A DNA stretch of 64,000 nucleotides from an uncultured Flavobacteriales bacterium (GCA_946482515.1 CAMLRS010000011.1:1-64000); one strand, 5' to 3'. Positions 34,747-43,900 are shown, counted from the stretch's first letter. Translations and numbers: made by a program. The notes: generated by a model from the letters alone, not told the origin.

Positions 34747-36602
34747 GCAGATCGGCCACAGCGGAAAAAGTCCTGAAGTCCCTAAAACAGCAGGGAAACT
34801 GTTTCCTCCAGGAACCGGACGGGACCATCGTGCATATCGAAAAGCTGCTGCCGTATGTCTGCGTGTTCCGTTTTCCTTCAGTCGGGCCGGATTATTTCAC
34901 GAACATTCTCGATAAAACCGAATCATCCTATATCATGATGCCCGAAGCGCGATCGGTAGAGCTGGAAGCCATCATCCACGAAATGTGTGCTTTTCTGGCC
35001 GATAAATTCGGGGCTTTCCTGATCGTCGAGTTGTGGGTAACAGATCATTTTGACCCGACACACCCGGAAATTACCATTCTCGGGCCGCAGAAAAAAATGC
35101 CGGCAACAGTCGATATTATTCAGGAAGAAATGAAGCAGCTCAGCATGCCGGGAAATACCATCGAAGTAGCGGTCGACGAAACTTCGACAGTAGCGCCTTC
35201 AGGCATGCAGCCCATCGCCGTGCGGTCGCAGCTCAAGCAATTCGAAGCACTATTGATCGGCCTCGAAATCCAGCCATTTTACATCAATGCCGATAATCGC
35301 CAGCCGTACCCGGCATTTGCTCGTTTCGTGCGCACGCATTTGGGAAGGGCCTTGAAGAAAGCGCTGTTCGAGTTCGTCCGCGTGCAAACGTCCTACAACG
35401 CCACGAATTTCCAGATGCTCGGAACGTCGCGGATCACGGAAAATGTCCTGAATGTCGACGATCAGCTCGCAGCGATTTCATCGCAGTTCAAATTCCTCTT
35501 TCTCGTTTCGCCGGTCAACAGCCGTGAAGCGTGGGAGCAATTCAGCGCCGATAAATTCAAGCGTACACCGGTTTTTCACTACCGCTTGCTGCCGCTCGAT
35601 CCGGAACTGGCCAAGCGCAAGCTCTACAACATCGAAATCGAGAAGATCGAAGACCCGACGCTGGCGTTCATTTTTCGGGATAAGCGCAATGAGCTCGATA
35701 AAATGCTATCCATGCTGGCCCAGCGCGATACGCGGGATTTCCTGCAAAGCAGCATCCAGATGTTTGGTTCGGTAAGCCGGGAATTGTATGATGTGGCGAA
35801 TGCGATTCTCACGATCATCAAACCGCGCCATGAGCAGGAACAGAAAGAAGTGCGGGTCAATGCGAAAGCCTTTGCAGCACGTGCGCAGGAAGAATTTGAA
35901 TTTTTCAGGCGCTACGTTCCGGAGATCAACCTGAAAGTGGAGATCAGCCGTTCGGTCGACAGCCTGATGGTGGCCAACGACACGCTCCACATTTCCAGCG
36001 ATTACGTGATCCCGGCGAGCAGGGTAGAAGCGCTCATTCAGCACGAAGTGGGTACACACATGCTGACGTATATCAACGGGAAAGCGCAACCGCTCAAACA
36101 GCTCAGCCAGGGCGTTCCCGGCTACGAAGAATTGCAGGAAGGACTCGCCGTACTGGCCGAATACCTCTCGGGGGGATTTACGAACGACCGCATGCGTATG
36201 CTCGCAGCGCGCGTAGTGGCGGTCAAGCACCTCACCGACGGTTATTCCTTTCTGGAAACTTTTCAGCTGCTCTATGAACAGCACCATTTTAACGCACATA
36301 CCGCTTTCGGAATCGTTACACGCGTATTCCGGGGCGGCGGCTTCACCAAAGATGCCGTGTACCTGCGGGGACTCATCGCTTTGCTGAACCATATCAACAA
36401 AGGTCATTCGATCGAATCGCTGCTCATCGGGAAAATACGCGAAGATTACATTTCCATTATCGAAGAGCTGGTCTACCGGAAAGTGCTGAACCCCGTTCCG
36501 TTGCTGCCGCGCTATCTTATCGAAGGCGAAGGCAAGGCAAAGCTCGAACAGATCAAAAACGGGTTCGATGTATTCAGTTTAATTCAAAACAGGCAGTTAT
36601 GA
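34743..36602 (+). CDS. QEGLA-motif (DUF1704, tyrosine-carboxypeptidase-like) protein
   Basis: A 619-aa protein of the TIGR02421/DUF1704 family. The putative zinc site is HEVGTHMLTYINGK (His434, His439 of HExxxH) and the name motif is YEELQEGLAVLAEYL (QEGLA). The animal relatives (MATCAP) remove C-terminal tyrosine from tubulin; the bacterial substrate is unknown, and the old name 'flavohemoglobin expression-modulating' reflects an association only. Start and stop overlap both neighbours by 4 nt, so all three genes are translationally coupled. Confidence 0.92.
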   Translation: MSRSATAEKVLKSLKQQGNCFLQEPDGTIVHIEKLLPYVCVFRFPSVGPDYFTNILDKTESSYIMMPEARSVELEAIIHEMCAFLADKFGAFLIVELWVTDHFDPTHPEITILGPQKKMPATVDIIQEEMKQLSMPGNTIEVAVDETSTVAPSGMQPIAVRSQLKQFEALLIGLEIQPFYINADNRQPYPAFARFVRTHLGRALKKALFEFVRVQTSYNATNFQMLGTSRITENVLNVDDQLAAISSQFKFLFLVSPVNSREAWEQFSADKFKRTPVFHYRLLPLDPELAKRKLYNIEIEKIEDPTLAFIFRDKRNELDKMLSMLAQRDTRDFLQSSIQMFGSVSRELYDVANAILTIIKPRHEQEQKEVRVNAKAFAARAQEEFEFFRRYVPEINLKVEISRSVDSLMVANDTLHISSDYVIPASRVEALIQHEVGTHMLTYINGKAQPLKQLSQGVPGYEELQEGLAVLAEYLSGGFTNDRMRMLAARVVAVKHLTDGYSFLETFQLLYEQHHFNAHTAFGIVTRVFRGGGFTKDAVYLRGLIALLNHINKGHSIESLLIGKIREDYISIIEELVYRKVLNPVPLLPRYLIEGEGKAKLEQIKNGFDVFSLIQNRQL

Positions 36603-37654
36603 ACGTAGGAATCGTAGTCAATCATCTCAGCACCGAGCGCATCGGATATACATCCACCATGCTTGCGCACCAGCTCCACCTGGCCGGACATTCCGTTTTT
36701 TACATGGATGTTTCCGATCTGGGCTACCGTCCCGACGGAGAAATGTATGCGCATGCGGTGCATCTTAAAAAAGACCAGAAAACGATCAAGGAAATGGCTG
36801 CTTACCTGGCGGCTATGCAAAGCAACGAAGCCATTCATTCAGTCATCACAGCGCGCGAGCTGGATGTTTTGCTCTTGCGGAACGATCCTTCGGGCGAAGG
36901 CCGTGACCGTGGCTGGGCGAAGATTGCCGGGATCAATTTCGGGCAGTTTGCCATCTCTTCCGGTTGCCTGGTGCTCAACGATCCATATGCACTCGCGAAT
37001 GCGCAGAACAAGCTTTATTTCCAGCATTTTCCCGAAGAAGTGCGGCCGAATACGCTCATTACCCGTTCTTCCGACGATATCCGTGCGTTTTTCAAGGAAA
37101 ACAACCAGGAAATCATCCTCAAACCGATTCAAGGCTCGGGCGGACACGGCGTTTTCATGCTGAACAAGAACAACACCGGCAATATGAACCAGATCATTGA
37201 ATCGCTGCTGGAAGAAGGCTACATCATTGCGCAGGAATTCCTTCCTGAAGCCACTAAAGGCGATATCCGCATGATGGTCATGAACGGCAGGCCCATGGTC
37301 ATTGACGGGAAATATGCTGCGTTCAAGCGCGTTTCCAAAGCGGGAGATATCCGGAACAATCTCAGCGCCGGCGGACAATTCGAGAAAGCAGTCATTACGG
37401 ATCATATGCTCTACATGGCCGAGCTCGTGGCGCCAAAGCTGATCAAGGATGGCATGTTCCTCGTGGGACTCGACATTGCGGGCGACAAGCTGATGGAGAT
37501 CAATGTGTTCAGTCCGGGCGGAATCAACGTTTCCAATACGCTGAACAAAGTAAATTACGCTTTGCCGGTGATCCAGTCGCTGGAAGAGAAAGTGCGGCAG
37601 CGGAAACTGTATGGAAACACCTTCGACAACGCGTTTTACGCGACGATAGGCTGA
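36599..37654 (+). CDS. ATP-grasp ligase, glutathione-synthetase-like
   Basis: A 351-aa ligase. A pre-ATP-grasp domain (GIVVNHLSTERIGYTSTMLA, PDGEMYAHAV) is followed by the ATP-grasp fold: LKPIQGSGGHGVFMLNKNN as P-loop-like region, GYIIAQEFLPEATKGDIRMM, and metal-binding LMEINVFSPGGIN. It resembles GshB, which joins glycine to gamma-glutamylcysteine, but no gshA is adjacent and the partners are an FGase-like hydrolase and a peptidase. The substrate is therefore open. The stop is immediately followed by the convergent DnaJ-protein stop. Confidence 0.88.
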   Translation: MNVGIVVNHLSTERIGYTSTMLAHQLHLAGHSVFYMDVSDLGYRPDGEMYAHAVHLKKDQKTIKEMAAYLAAMQSNEAIHSVITARELDVLLLRNDPSGEGRDRGWAKIAGINFGQFAISSGCLVLNDPYALANAQNKLYFQHFPEEVRPNTLITRSSDDIRAFFKENNQEIILKPIQGSGGHGVFMLNKNNTGNMNQIIESLLEEGYIIAQEFLPEATKGDIRMMVMNGRPMVIDGKYAAFKRVSKAGDIRNNLSAGGQFEKAVITDHMLYMAELVAPKLIKDGMFLVGLDIAGDKLMEINVFSPGGINVSNTLNKVNYALPVIQSLEEKVRQRKLYGNTFDNAFYATIG

Positions 37655-38440
37655 TTATTTTCCTATTAAGGCTTCGTAGGCATTCTGGATCTCGACGAAC
37701 TTCTCGGCGGCCATTTTCTGTTGCGAGGCTGTTCCTGTCGCGAAATTATCCGGGTGATGGATTTTCGCCAGTTTCCGGTAAGCCTTTTTGATTTCTTCCG
37801 GTGTAGCGCCGGGCTTCACGCCCAGGATGTCATACGCATAGTTCTTCGGGGTGGAAGAAGTGGCTTTCTTTTGCGCGTTCTCTCTTTGATGACTTCTGTA
37901 AGCGGCGTAAATAGCCAGGATGCGGGTCAGGTTTTCAGGCTTTAACCCTAAATCCTGGTTGATCTGCCTCAGAAAATTCAATTCCGCCGAGTTCAGGTGT
38001 CCTGTTACTAACGCCAGTCCGGTCAGGAAATAAATAACTTGTGAACGCGATCCTTCATCCGGTCGATGAATGTTCATCCAATCGGTGATTGTTTTGGTTT
38101 GAATGGGATATTTCAGGGAAAACAACAGCGAATCGCCGAAATTGTAATTCGCAAAAGCAAAATAGCGGTTGAAATAGTGATTGATGAATTGCGTTTTTCC
38201 CTTCGCATCCTGGTAATCCAGCAAGATGAGCTTGGCTCCGAGTGCCAGGTAGGCTTCCAGGAAATTATCTTCGGTCGGCTTGAGCGATTGCGGGAAAATT
38301 CCTTTTCTCCAGGAACGCGCGTGGCGTGTTTTATAGGCATACAAGGCCAATCCACCCACAAAAGGAACACCGAACAGCACAATAACCAACCAGGTAGGAA
38401 GCTCGGAGGCCGTTTCGAAGTAAAGTAGTATGCCTGACAT
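37655..38440 (-). CDS. Membrane-anchored TerB-like/DnaJ-domain protein (DjlA-like)
   Basis: A 261-aa protein. One N-terminal helix ([19 protein letters not shown]), a central helical TerB-like region ([20 protein letters not shown]), and a C-terminal J domain ([23 protein letters not shown] motif at IHHPDNF). It would recruit DnaK at the membrane. The frame extends upstream to 38533, but those residues (…CLPVGRQ…) are translated repeat DNA, so the ATG at 38438-38440 is preferred. A TACATTTG box lies at 38445-38452. Confidence 0.88.
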   Translation of the reverse strand: MSGILLYFETASELPTWLVIVLFGVPFVGGLALYAYKTRHARSWRKGIFPQSLKPTEDNFLEAYLALGAKLILLDYQDAKGKTQFINHYFNRYFAFANYNFGDSLLFSLKYPIQTKTITDWMNIHRPDEGSRSQVIYFLTGLALVTGHLNSAELNFLRQINQDLGLKPENLTRILAIYAAYRSHQRENAQKKATSSTPKNYAYDILGVKPGATPEEIKKAYRKLAKIHHPDNFATGTASQQKMAAEKFVEIQNAYEALIGK

Positions 38441-38491
38441 AGAACAAATGTATCTTTTTCCGATTCTTTTTGAATAATTCAGCGGGCTTGA

Positions 38492-38686
38492 TTTCTCACC
38501 ACAAAAGGCCTGCCTACCGACAGGTAGACACAAAAGATAAGGTGACGTACTTACATAGTTTAAAGCGTTCTCTCCGTCTGAGGCGGATCAGGACTACACA
38601 AAAGCAGATTTGAAAAAACTAAAAGTCACACGTAATATTACGTTATTGCAATAATGCATTATCGCAAAGCTCTTTTGTGGTGAAAA
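38492..38686. repeat. Composite palindromic intergenic element, copy 2
   Basis: About 195 bp bounded by inverted ends TCACCACAAAAG (38496-38507) and CTTTTGTGGTGA (38672-38683). Contains hairpin CCTGCCTACCgacAGGTAG (about 38508-38527), TCCGTCTGAGGCGGA (38573-38587) and the palindrome ACGTAATATTACGT (38630-38643). It aligns with 12111-12235 except that a different hairpin sits after AAAGCG. It fills the gap between dnaJ-like and trxB genes. Confidence 0.82.
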
Positions 38687-38697
38687 AACAGACGGAT

Positions 38698-38728
38698 AAA
38701 AAAAGCGCCGGATCAATGAAACGGCGCC
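38698..38728 (-). terminator. trxB terminator
   Basis: GCGCCG/CGGCGC stem with a run of seven T on the minus strand, 22 nt past the trxB stop. Confidence 0.85.
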
Positions 38729-38749
38729 TCTCTATATCGTTGAATGCTA

Positions 38750-39697
38750 TTAATGTTCCATCGCAGCGAGGTAGCGCTCGGCGTCCAGTGCAGCCATACA
38801 GCCTGTACCAGCAGCAGTGATCGCCTGACGGTAGTTTTTGTCGGCAGCATCACCGGCAACAAATACGCCCGGCACGTTTGTCAGCGACGTTCCTGCTTTT
38901 TCGTACTTGATGTAACCTACTTCGTCGAGGTTGATGTAATCTTTGAAAATATCGGTGTTTGGCTTGTGACCGATCGCTACGAAGAAACCTGTACAAGGAA
39001 TCACGCGCTCTTCGCCTGTTTCATTGTTTTTCACGCGGGCACCTGTTACGCCGGCATCGTCGCCTTCCACTTCAACAGTTTGCGTGTTGAATAAGATCTC
39101 AATGTTCGGCGTCTTTTTCACGCGCTCTTCCATGATCTTGGAAGCACGGAATTTCTCGCTGCGCACCAGCATAGTCACTTTTGTACACAGTTTGGAAAGG
39201 TAGTGTGCCTCTTCGCACGCAGAGTCGCCGGCTCCAACGATCACTACTTCCTGTCCGCGGTAGAAAAACCCGTCGCAAACAGCGCAGGCAGATACACCGC
39301 CACCGTTCAGCAGGTATTTCTGCTCAGAAGGCAATCCGAGGTATTTCGCAGAAGCGCCGGTAGAGATGATCACCGTATCGGCGTGGATTTCATGTCCGTC
39401 TTCTGTCCAGCATTTGTGAACAGGGCCGCTGAAGTCTACTTTGTTGATGAATCCCGCACGCACGTCTGTTTCGAAGCGCTTGGCCTGAGCTTCCAGCTGG
39501 AGCATCATTTCAGGACCGGTAACGCCTTCCGGATAGCCCGGGAAGTTTTCCACTTCGTTGGTAGTTGTGAGCTGTCCGCCCGGTTGCAAACCTACATACA
39601 TAACAGGTTTCATTTCGGCACGTGCAGCGTATATCGCAGCTGTATAACCCGCAGGTCCGGAGCCTATGATCAGGCATTTTACTTTTTCTGCACTCAT
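38750..39697 (-). CDS. trxB: Thioredoxin-disulfide reductase
   Basis: A 315-aa flavoenzyme that reduces thioredoxin with NADPH. FAD motif CLIIGSGPAGYTAAIYAARA at the N-terminus; redox-active CAVC (Cys138/Cys141) in GVSACAVCDGFF; NADPH motif VVIVGAGDSACEEAHYL; C-terminal FAD contact GVFVAGDAADKNYRQAITAAG. A full-length typical low-molecular-weight TrxR. Monocistronic with a terminator and a candidate promoter at 39723-39752. Confidence 0.96.
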   Translation of the reverse strand: MSAEKVKCLIIGSGPAGYTAAIYAARAEMKPVMYVGLQPGGQLTTTNEVENFPGYPEGVTGPEMMLQLEAQAKRFETDVRAGFINKVDFSGPVHKCWTEDGHEIHADTVIISTGASAKYLGLPSEQKYLLNGGGVSACAVCDGFFYRGQEVVIVGAGDSACEEAHYLSKLCTKVTMLVRSEKFRASKIMEERVKKTPNIEILFNTQTVEVEGDDAGVTGARVKNNETGEERVIPCTGFFVAIGHKPNTDIFKDYINLDEVGYIKYEKAGTSLTNVPGVFVAGDAADKNYRQAITAAGTGCMAALDAERYLAAMEH

Positions 39698-39722
39698 TGT
39701 GTGTTCTTTGATTTTGGGTCAA

Positions 39723-39752
39723 CAAAAATAATGATTCAGACGAGATAGCCGA
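39723..39752 (-). promoter_or_regulatory. Candidate trxB promoter
   Basis: Minus-strand TATTTTTG (39723-39730) matches TAnnTTTG; TCG sits at the -33 position 19 nt upstream (one mismatch to TTG). It lies 26 nt before the ATG. Confidence 0.5.
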
Positions 39753-39796
39753 ACGGTTTCGCAGAAGTGTTTTTTGCGTTAGGAATACAATAGTTG

Positions 39797-39903
39797 GAAT
39801 GCATAATTCAGAATTCACAATGCATAATTGTGTCCGCGGCAACGGATAGGCTATTAATCTGGAAATGCATAATTCTGCATTCTGAATTGTGCATTCTGAA
39901 TTA
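39797..39903. repeat. AT-rich spacer repeat, double copy
   Basis: AATGCATAATTCAGAATTC at the left and AATGCATAATTCTGCATTCTG at the right, separated by TGTCCGCGGCAACGG, followed by ATTGTGCATTCTGAATT. The right end overlaps the stop codon of the methyltransferase gene (39901-39903). Same family as 20672-20698 and 23461-23520. Confidence 0.65.
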
Positions 39904-40455
39904 TTTCCGGCAGGTGTAGACGAAAGCAGGAGGGAAGTTCGCAGGCGTAAAGCTGATTTGCAGCGAAGGGAAAAACGACTGGATGGCCTTTTTCGCGTTC
40001 AGCGAGTACTGAAACTGTACGTACAAACCGTTGGAACGCAGGATGCGATGACTTTCCGACAAGATTGTGTTTTTCAGCGTCATCGGGAAGTTGGCCAGCG
40101 GCAAAGACGACAAAACGACATCTGCTTCCTGGAATCCGTATTCGCTGAGGTATTGACCGATGTGTTCGGCAGAATCGTGGATGAGGTGAACGCGTGGATC
40201 GTTGATTTCTCTCTTCAATGCGTCGTAGAAAGCATCGTTGAGCTCGAAAACGAATAAATGTGCTTCAGGATGCATTTGTTCCACCAGCATGCGTGTAAAT
40301 ACGCCGTTTCCGGGACCAAGCTCGATGATTACCCGCGTTGTTTTAAAATCGATGGAGCCCAGCATCTTCCGGGCAAGAAAACGCGAACTGGGAATAACGG
40401 ATCCCACCATTTTACGTTCTTTCCAGAATTGTTTCAAAAAGGACTTCCTCGACAT
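39901..40455 (-). CDS. SAM-dependent methyltransferase (phospholipid/rRNA-adenine methylase-like)
   Basis: A 184-aa class I methyltransferase. KQFWKERKMVGSVIPSSRFL at the N-terminus is typical of PmtA-like phospholipid N-methyltransferases; motif I is VIIELGPGNGVFTRML, and LSSLPLANFP fits motif IV. The substrate could be phosphatidylethanolamine or rRNA; the sequence favours the first weakly. It lies 21 nt after the dihydroorotase-like gene, so is probably co-transcribed. Its stop codon falls within a dispersed repeat. Confidence 0.8.
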   Translation of the reverse strand: MSRKSFLKQFWKERKMVGSVIPSSRFLARKMLGSIDFKTTRVIIELGPGNGVFTRMLVEQMHPEAHLFVFELNDAFYDALKREINDPRVHLIHDSAEHIGQYLSEYGFQEADVVLSSLPLANFPMTLKNTILSESHRILRSNGLYVQFQYSLNAKKAIQSFFPSLQISFTPANFPPAFVYTCRK

Positions 40456-40476
40456 AAGCAGCTATTGGGTTTTCAA

Positions 40477-41736
40477 CTAGTCTTTGAGCGCGAATTTACC
40501 GTTATTGATAATGCCATGGACATATCCCGTTAATTCTTTGTTCAAAAACGGGCTGTTTTGCGCCGTAATCAGCACATCTTCAGGCGAAAATGTCCACTTT
40601 TTGTCCGGTGAAAAGAACGTCAGATCGGCCAAAGCGCCTTGTTCGATCGCATGCAATTCGATGCCGAGCAGCTCGCGGGGTTGTACCGTAAGTGCACGAA
40701 CAATACTTTCCGTAGTGGCCTCTTTTGCAGTCAGCAATTCGCCGAAAAGCGTTTGCAGGGTGCTGTTTCCGAATGCTGCGTGGTCGAATTCCACATCGGT
40801 TTCTTCGGTGTCGTTCGGGCGGTGATCGGAAACTATGCAGTCAATTGTTCCGTCTTTCAGGCCGTTCCAGAGCGCAATGCGGTCCTGTTCGGTACGCAGC
40901 GGCGGCATCAGCTTGTAGCTTACGTCGAAATCGAGTACAGCTGTTTCGTTGAAAATCAGGTGTTGAGCGTGAACGTCGGCGGTGATGTTCAGTCCGTTGG
41001 CTTTTGCTTTGCGGATCAGATCTACCGATTCTGCCGATGAAACGCCGGTTACATGGAGACGGCCGCCGGTGTATTCCAGCAAACGGATATTTCGCTCCAA
41101 ACGAATGACCTCGCCGATGATCGGATCGGCTTTCAGACCGGTTTTAGTAGAAGCTTCGCCTTCGTTGACCAGTCCGCTGCCCGAAATCGACGCATCGCGG
41201 GAGAAACCAACGACGGTTCCGCCGAAATCGCGTGAGTAGAGCAGGGCGCGGTACATGATTCCGCCCGAAACCGGCTGCAGATCGTCTGAAAACAATCGCA
41301 CGCCGCTTTGGAACATATCGTACAATTCAGCGAGGTGCTCGCCTTCGTTCTTTTTCGTGATGCAGCCCATTGGGTGCAGAGAAGTAACGCTTTGTTCAGC
41401 GCGGCGCAGGATGTATTCCACAGCCGTTTTTCCGTCAACTACGGGTTTCGTTGTCGGAAGACTGGCGATGTGCGTAAATCCACCGAATGCAGCGGCGTCG
41501 AGGCCGGAAACAACAGTCGATTTGTGTTCTTCTCCCGGATCGCACAAATGTGCTTTCAGATCGACCCATCCCTGGGAAACGTGCAGGTTTTCGGCTTCTA
41601 CGACCTGATCGGTTTCAGCTGTGATCTGCGGTGCAATCTGCGTAATATGACCGTCTTCGATCAACAGGTCGCGCACTTGCCCGTGATGCGAAGAAGACGG
41701 ATCCACGATGGTTGCTTTGCGAAGAAGTATGTTCAT
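40477..41736 (-). CDS. Dihydroorotase-like amidohydrolase with degenerate metal site
   Basis: A 419-aa amidohydrolase-superfamily protein aligned with type I dihydroorotase. The metal motif DxHxH reads DLKAHLCDPGEEHK: the first His is Lys. The equivalents of the next His ligands are also lost (VVGFSRD and HVTGVSSAES), while the Asp of IVSDHRPN remains. It is therefore probably catalytically dead for pyrimidine synthesis, like the PyrC-prime proteins that scaffold aspartate transcarbamylase, or has another activity. Such forms are common in Flavobacteriia. It lies 14 nt after the BatA gene. The ATG at 41734-41736 fits the family start MNILLRKATIVD. Confidence 0.85.
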   Translation of the reverse strand: MNILLRKATIVDPSSSHHGQVRDLLIEDGHITQIAPQITAETDQVVEAENLHVSQGWVDLKAHLCDPGEEHKSTVVSGLDAAAFGGFTHIASLPTTKPVVDGKTAVEYILRRAEQSVTSLHPMGCITKKNEGEHLAELYDMFQSGVRLFSDDLQPVSGGIMYRALLYSRDFGGTVVGFSRDASISGSGLVNEGEASTKTGLKADPIIGEVIRLERNIRLLEYTGGRLHVTGVSSAESVDLIRKAKANGLNITADVHAQHLIFNETAVLDFDVSYKLMPPLRTEQDRIALWNGLKDGTIDCIVSDHRPNDTEETDVEFDHAAFGNSTLQTLFGELLTAKEATTESIVRALTVQPRELLGIELHAIEQGALADLTFFSPDKKWTFSPEDVLITAQNSPFLNKELTGYVHGIINNGKFALKD

Positions 41737-41750
41737 AAGACGTTCACGTT

Positions 41751-43805
41751 TTAAGATTTCCAAAAATAATTAATCCCCATTTCGGCGAGCAGGAAAACGA
41801 TCGCAAATACGATGCACCATTTCCAGTAATTGTAAGGTTGATCGAGCTCCAGGAATCCTGCTCCTGTCCAGCCTTCAGCGTGACTAACCGCTTGCGTGCG
41901 AATGCCTGCATTTTCAAAAGCATCGCGGATTTCAGAGTCGGTGAGGGCCGCTATTTTCGATTCCTTACGATTATAGTTGATCGAGAGATTCCCCAGTTGC
42001 TGATCGGCCGTACCGATGCTGTAATTACCCGATTCCAGCTGACGCACCGCTTCCAGTCCCTGAATGGAAAGAAAAGTCGATTGGCGTTTGCGGAAGAGCG
42101 TTGGGATGAAATCGATGCCGTCTTTTTTCAGGTGAACGGCTTGTTCGGCGTTGGAGGGCTGCGCAACCGGATAGCTGCCGTCTTCGCCGATAACGAGGTA
42201 ATACGGTGCCTGGCGCTGGCTCAACTCACCAATACGCAGCAGCAGCGTTGAAAAGAGCTGGTTGCTGGTAAACGAGCTGAAATCCGTGCTCAGCGATGTA
42301 GCTGAAAGGTAGCAGGAAAGATTGCCGGTTCCACGAACAAAGAAGGAATTGCCGTTTCGGAACGAAAGCAGGTCTATACTCTGTGTTGCCGAAGCCGCTT
42401 GCAGACGATAAGCCTGTTTGACTAACGGTAAGTTTAGTTCTTCAGGCTTGCGCTCAAACACACCGTCGAAAAACGGATCTTTTGTGTTGATCTGTTTCAC
42501 GGTAAGCCCCGAATTCTGTAGCTGAGTGAGCAACGGTAGTTTTAGTCGGGAAAGCAATCCATTCCAGCCGCTGGTACTCGCATTCGATCCCGGAAAGAGC
42601 AAAAGTGTCCCGCCGTCTTCAGCAAATTCGACCAAAACATCGGCCATGGCAGCTGAAACCTGGTTGGCGCCGTTTACGACCACCAGATCTTTGTTGGCGC
42701 AATCCTGTGATCCGAGCTGATTTTGCTGAATAATGGTCATTTTGTAGTAATCGTCGAGGCTGTAAACCAGCGAGATATTCGTTACGGCGCTTTCCCCGTC
42801 GATGATCAGCACTTCGCTTTTTTCACGCACGTCGTACGAGAAAAAGTAGCTGTCGTCCATGTTCATCTGTTTATCGTTGATCGTTACCGATCCGCGGACT
42901 TTCCCAACCTGGTTGTTGAAATAGCTCAGCTCTACGGTATCCGATCCGTTGGAAGGAACATCGGCAAATACGTCGCGGTTCATCGATCCGACACGGAAAT
43001 TGACATCCACGTTCTGAATTGCTTCATCACCTTCGTTGCGCAGGCGGGCATAGAGTGTTTGTTTCGCGCCTTGCTTCTGAACCGGCGTGGCAAACCAGAT
43101 GGAATCCACGTACAAATTCCCTTCGTTGACCGGCTTCAATAACACAGGATAGAGTAGTGTCGACCAGCGCTCAAATTTACCAGTTGATCCAAATGTTGAT
43201 CTTTGAAAATCAGATAAATAGATTAATTGACTTGAAGAAATAATTAAATCATTGTTTTCACTGTCTTTCATCCATTGTTCCCACCAGCGGAGCACATCAG
43301 CCGATTTGCGAACTAAAGAAACAGGTTTGATTTTCTCAAGCTTTTCAAGAAACTGTACTTTGGTCAGCGATTGCTTTTCAGCGCCGCTCAGCTCATTGGT
43401 CAGGAGTACAAATTGAGCGGTTCGTGGTGCGTCCTTGGCAATGGATTTGGCCAGCTCGCGGGCTTGGGAAACCAATTCGCCGTTGCTGCCCACACGCGTC
43501 ATCGAAAACGAATTGTCGACATAAACTGCAATCACGTTCACGCCGCTTTTGGAACCTTCATTTTTCAGTGGAATAAACGGCTGTGCAAAAGCAAATACCA
43601 GGAAAGCAAAGGCGAGGGCGCGCATTGTAAACAACAGCCAATACTTGAGCTTGCGGGTGTTTTTCTGGTTTTGCTCCACCGATTTCAGGAACGTGAGGCT
43701 CGAAAAGAAAACCGTTTTGTAACGCTTGAAATGAAAAAGGTGAATGAGAAGCGGGATGAGGATAACCGCGAGGGCAAACAAAAATTCAGGATAGACCCAC
43801 TTCAT
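41751..43805 (-). CDS. BatA N-terminal and VWA-like domain membrane protein
   Basis: A 684-aa protein starting MKWVYPEFLFALAVILIPLL, the BatA N-terminal signature with two helices, then a VWA-like region with DxSxS metal motif (YVDNSFSM). A long extracytoplasmic region and a C-terminal helix (CIVFAIVFLLAEMGINYF) follow. Role in envelope integrity or stress tolerance is inferred from bat operons; here the rest of a bat operon is missing. A TATCTTTG box lies at 43811-43818, 6 nt upstream of the ATG, so the mRNA would be nearly leaderless. Confidence 0.86.
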   Translation of the reverse strand: MKWVYPEFLFALAVILIPLLIHLFHFKRYKTVFFSSLTFLKSVEQNQKNTRKLKYWLLFTMRALAFAFLVFAFAQPFIPLKNEGSKSGVNVIAVYVDNSFSMTRVGSNGELVSQARELAKSIAKDAPRTAQFVLLTNELSGAEKQSLTKVQFLEKLEKIKPVSLVRKSADVLRWWEQWMKDSENNDLIISSSQLIYLSDFQRSTFGSTGKFERWSTLLYPVLLKPVNEGNLYVDSIWFATPVQKQGAKQTLYARLRNEGDEAIQNVDVNFRVGSMNRDVFADVPSNGSDTVELSYFNNQVGKVRGSVTINDKQMNMDDSYFFSYDVREKSEVLIIDGESAVTNISLVYSLDDYYKMTIIQQNQLGSQDCANKDLVVVNGANQVSAAMADVLVEFAEDGGTLLLFPGSNASTSGWNGLLSRLKLPLLTQLQNSGLTVKQINTKDPFFDGVFERKPEELNLPLVKQAYRLQAASATQSIDLLSFRNGNSFFVRGTGNLSCYLSATSLSTDFSSFTSNQLFSTLLLRIGELSQRQAPYYLVIGEDGSYPVAQPSNAEQAVHLKKDGIDFIPTLFRKRQSTFLSIQGLEAVRQLESGNYSIGTADQQLGNLSINYNRKESKIAALTDSEIRDAFENAGIRTQAVSHAEGWTGAGFLELDQPYNYWKWCIVFAIVFLLAEMGINYFWKS

Positions 43806-43825
43806 GGTCTCAAAGATAAATGGAT

Positions 43826-43900
43826 TTTAGATGTTTGATGTTGGATTTTTAATTTTTAATGCTGGTTGTCAATCAAACATCAAGCATTCAACATCAAAAA
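43826..43900. repeat. AT-rich inverted repeat (GATGTTTGATGTTGGATTTTT type)
   Basis: TTTAGATGTTTGATGTTGGA at the left and AATCAAACATCAAGCATTCA with ACATCAAAAA at the right are imperfect complements around TTTTTAATTTTTAATGCTGG. The right end includes the stop codon of the TIGR02757 gene (43894-43896). Confidence 0.55.

Noticed and set aside
38441..38533. N-terminal extension of the TerB/DnaJ protein
   Set aside because: The translated residues (CLPVGRQ) come from a dispersed hairpin repeat and precede a -7 promoter box; the domain protein starts naturally at 38440.
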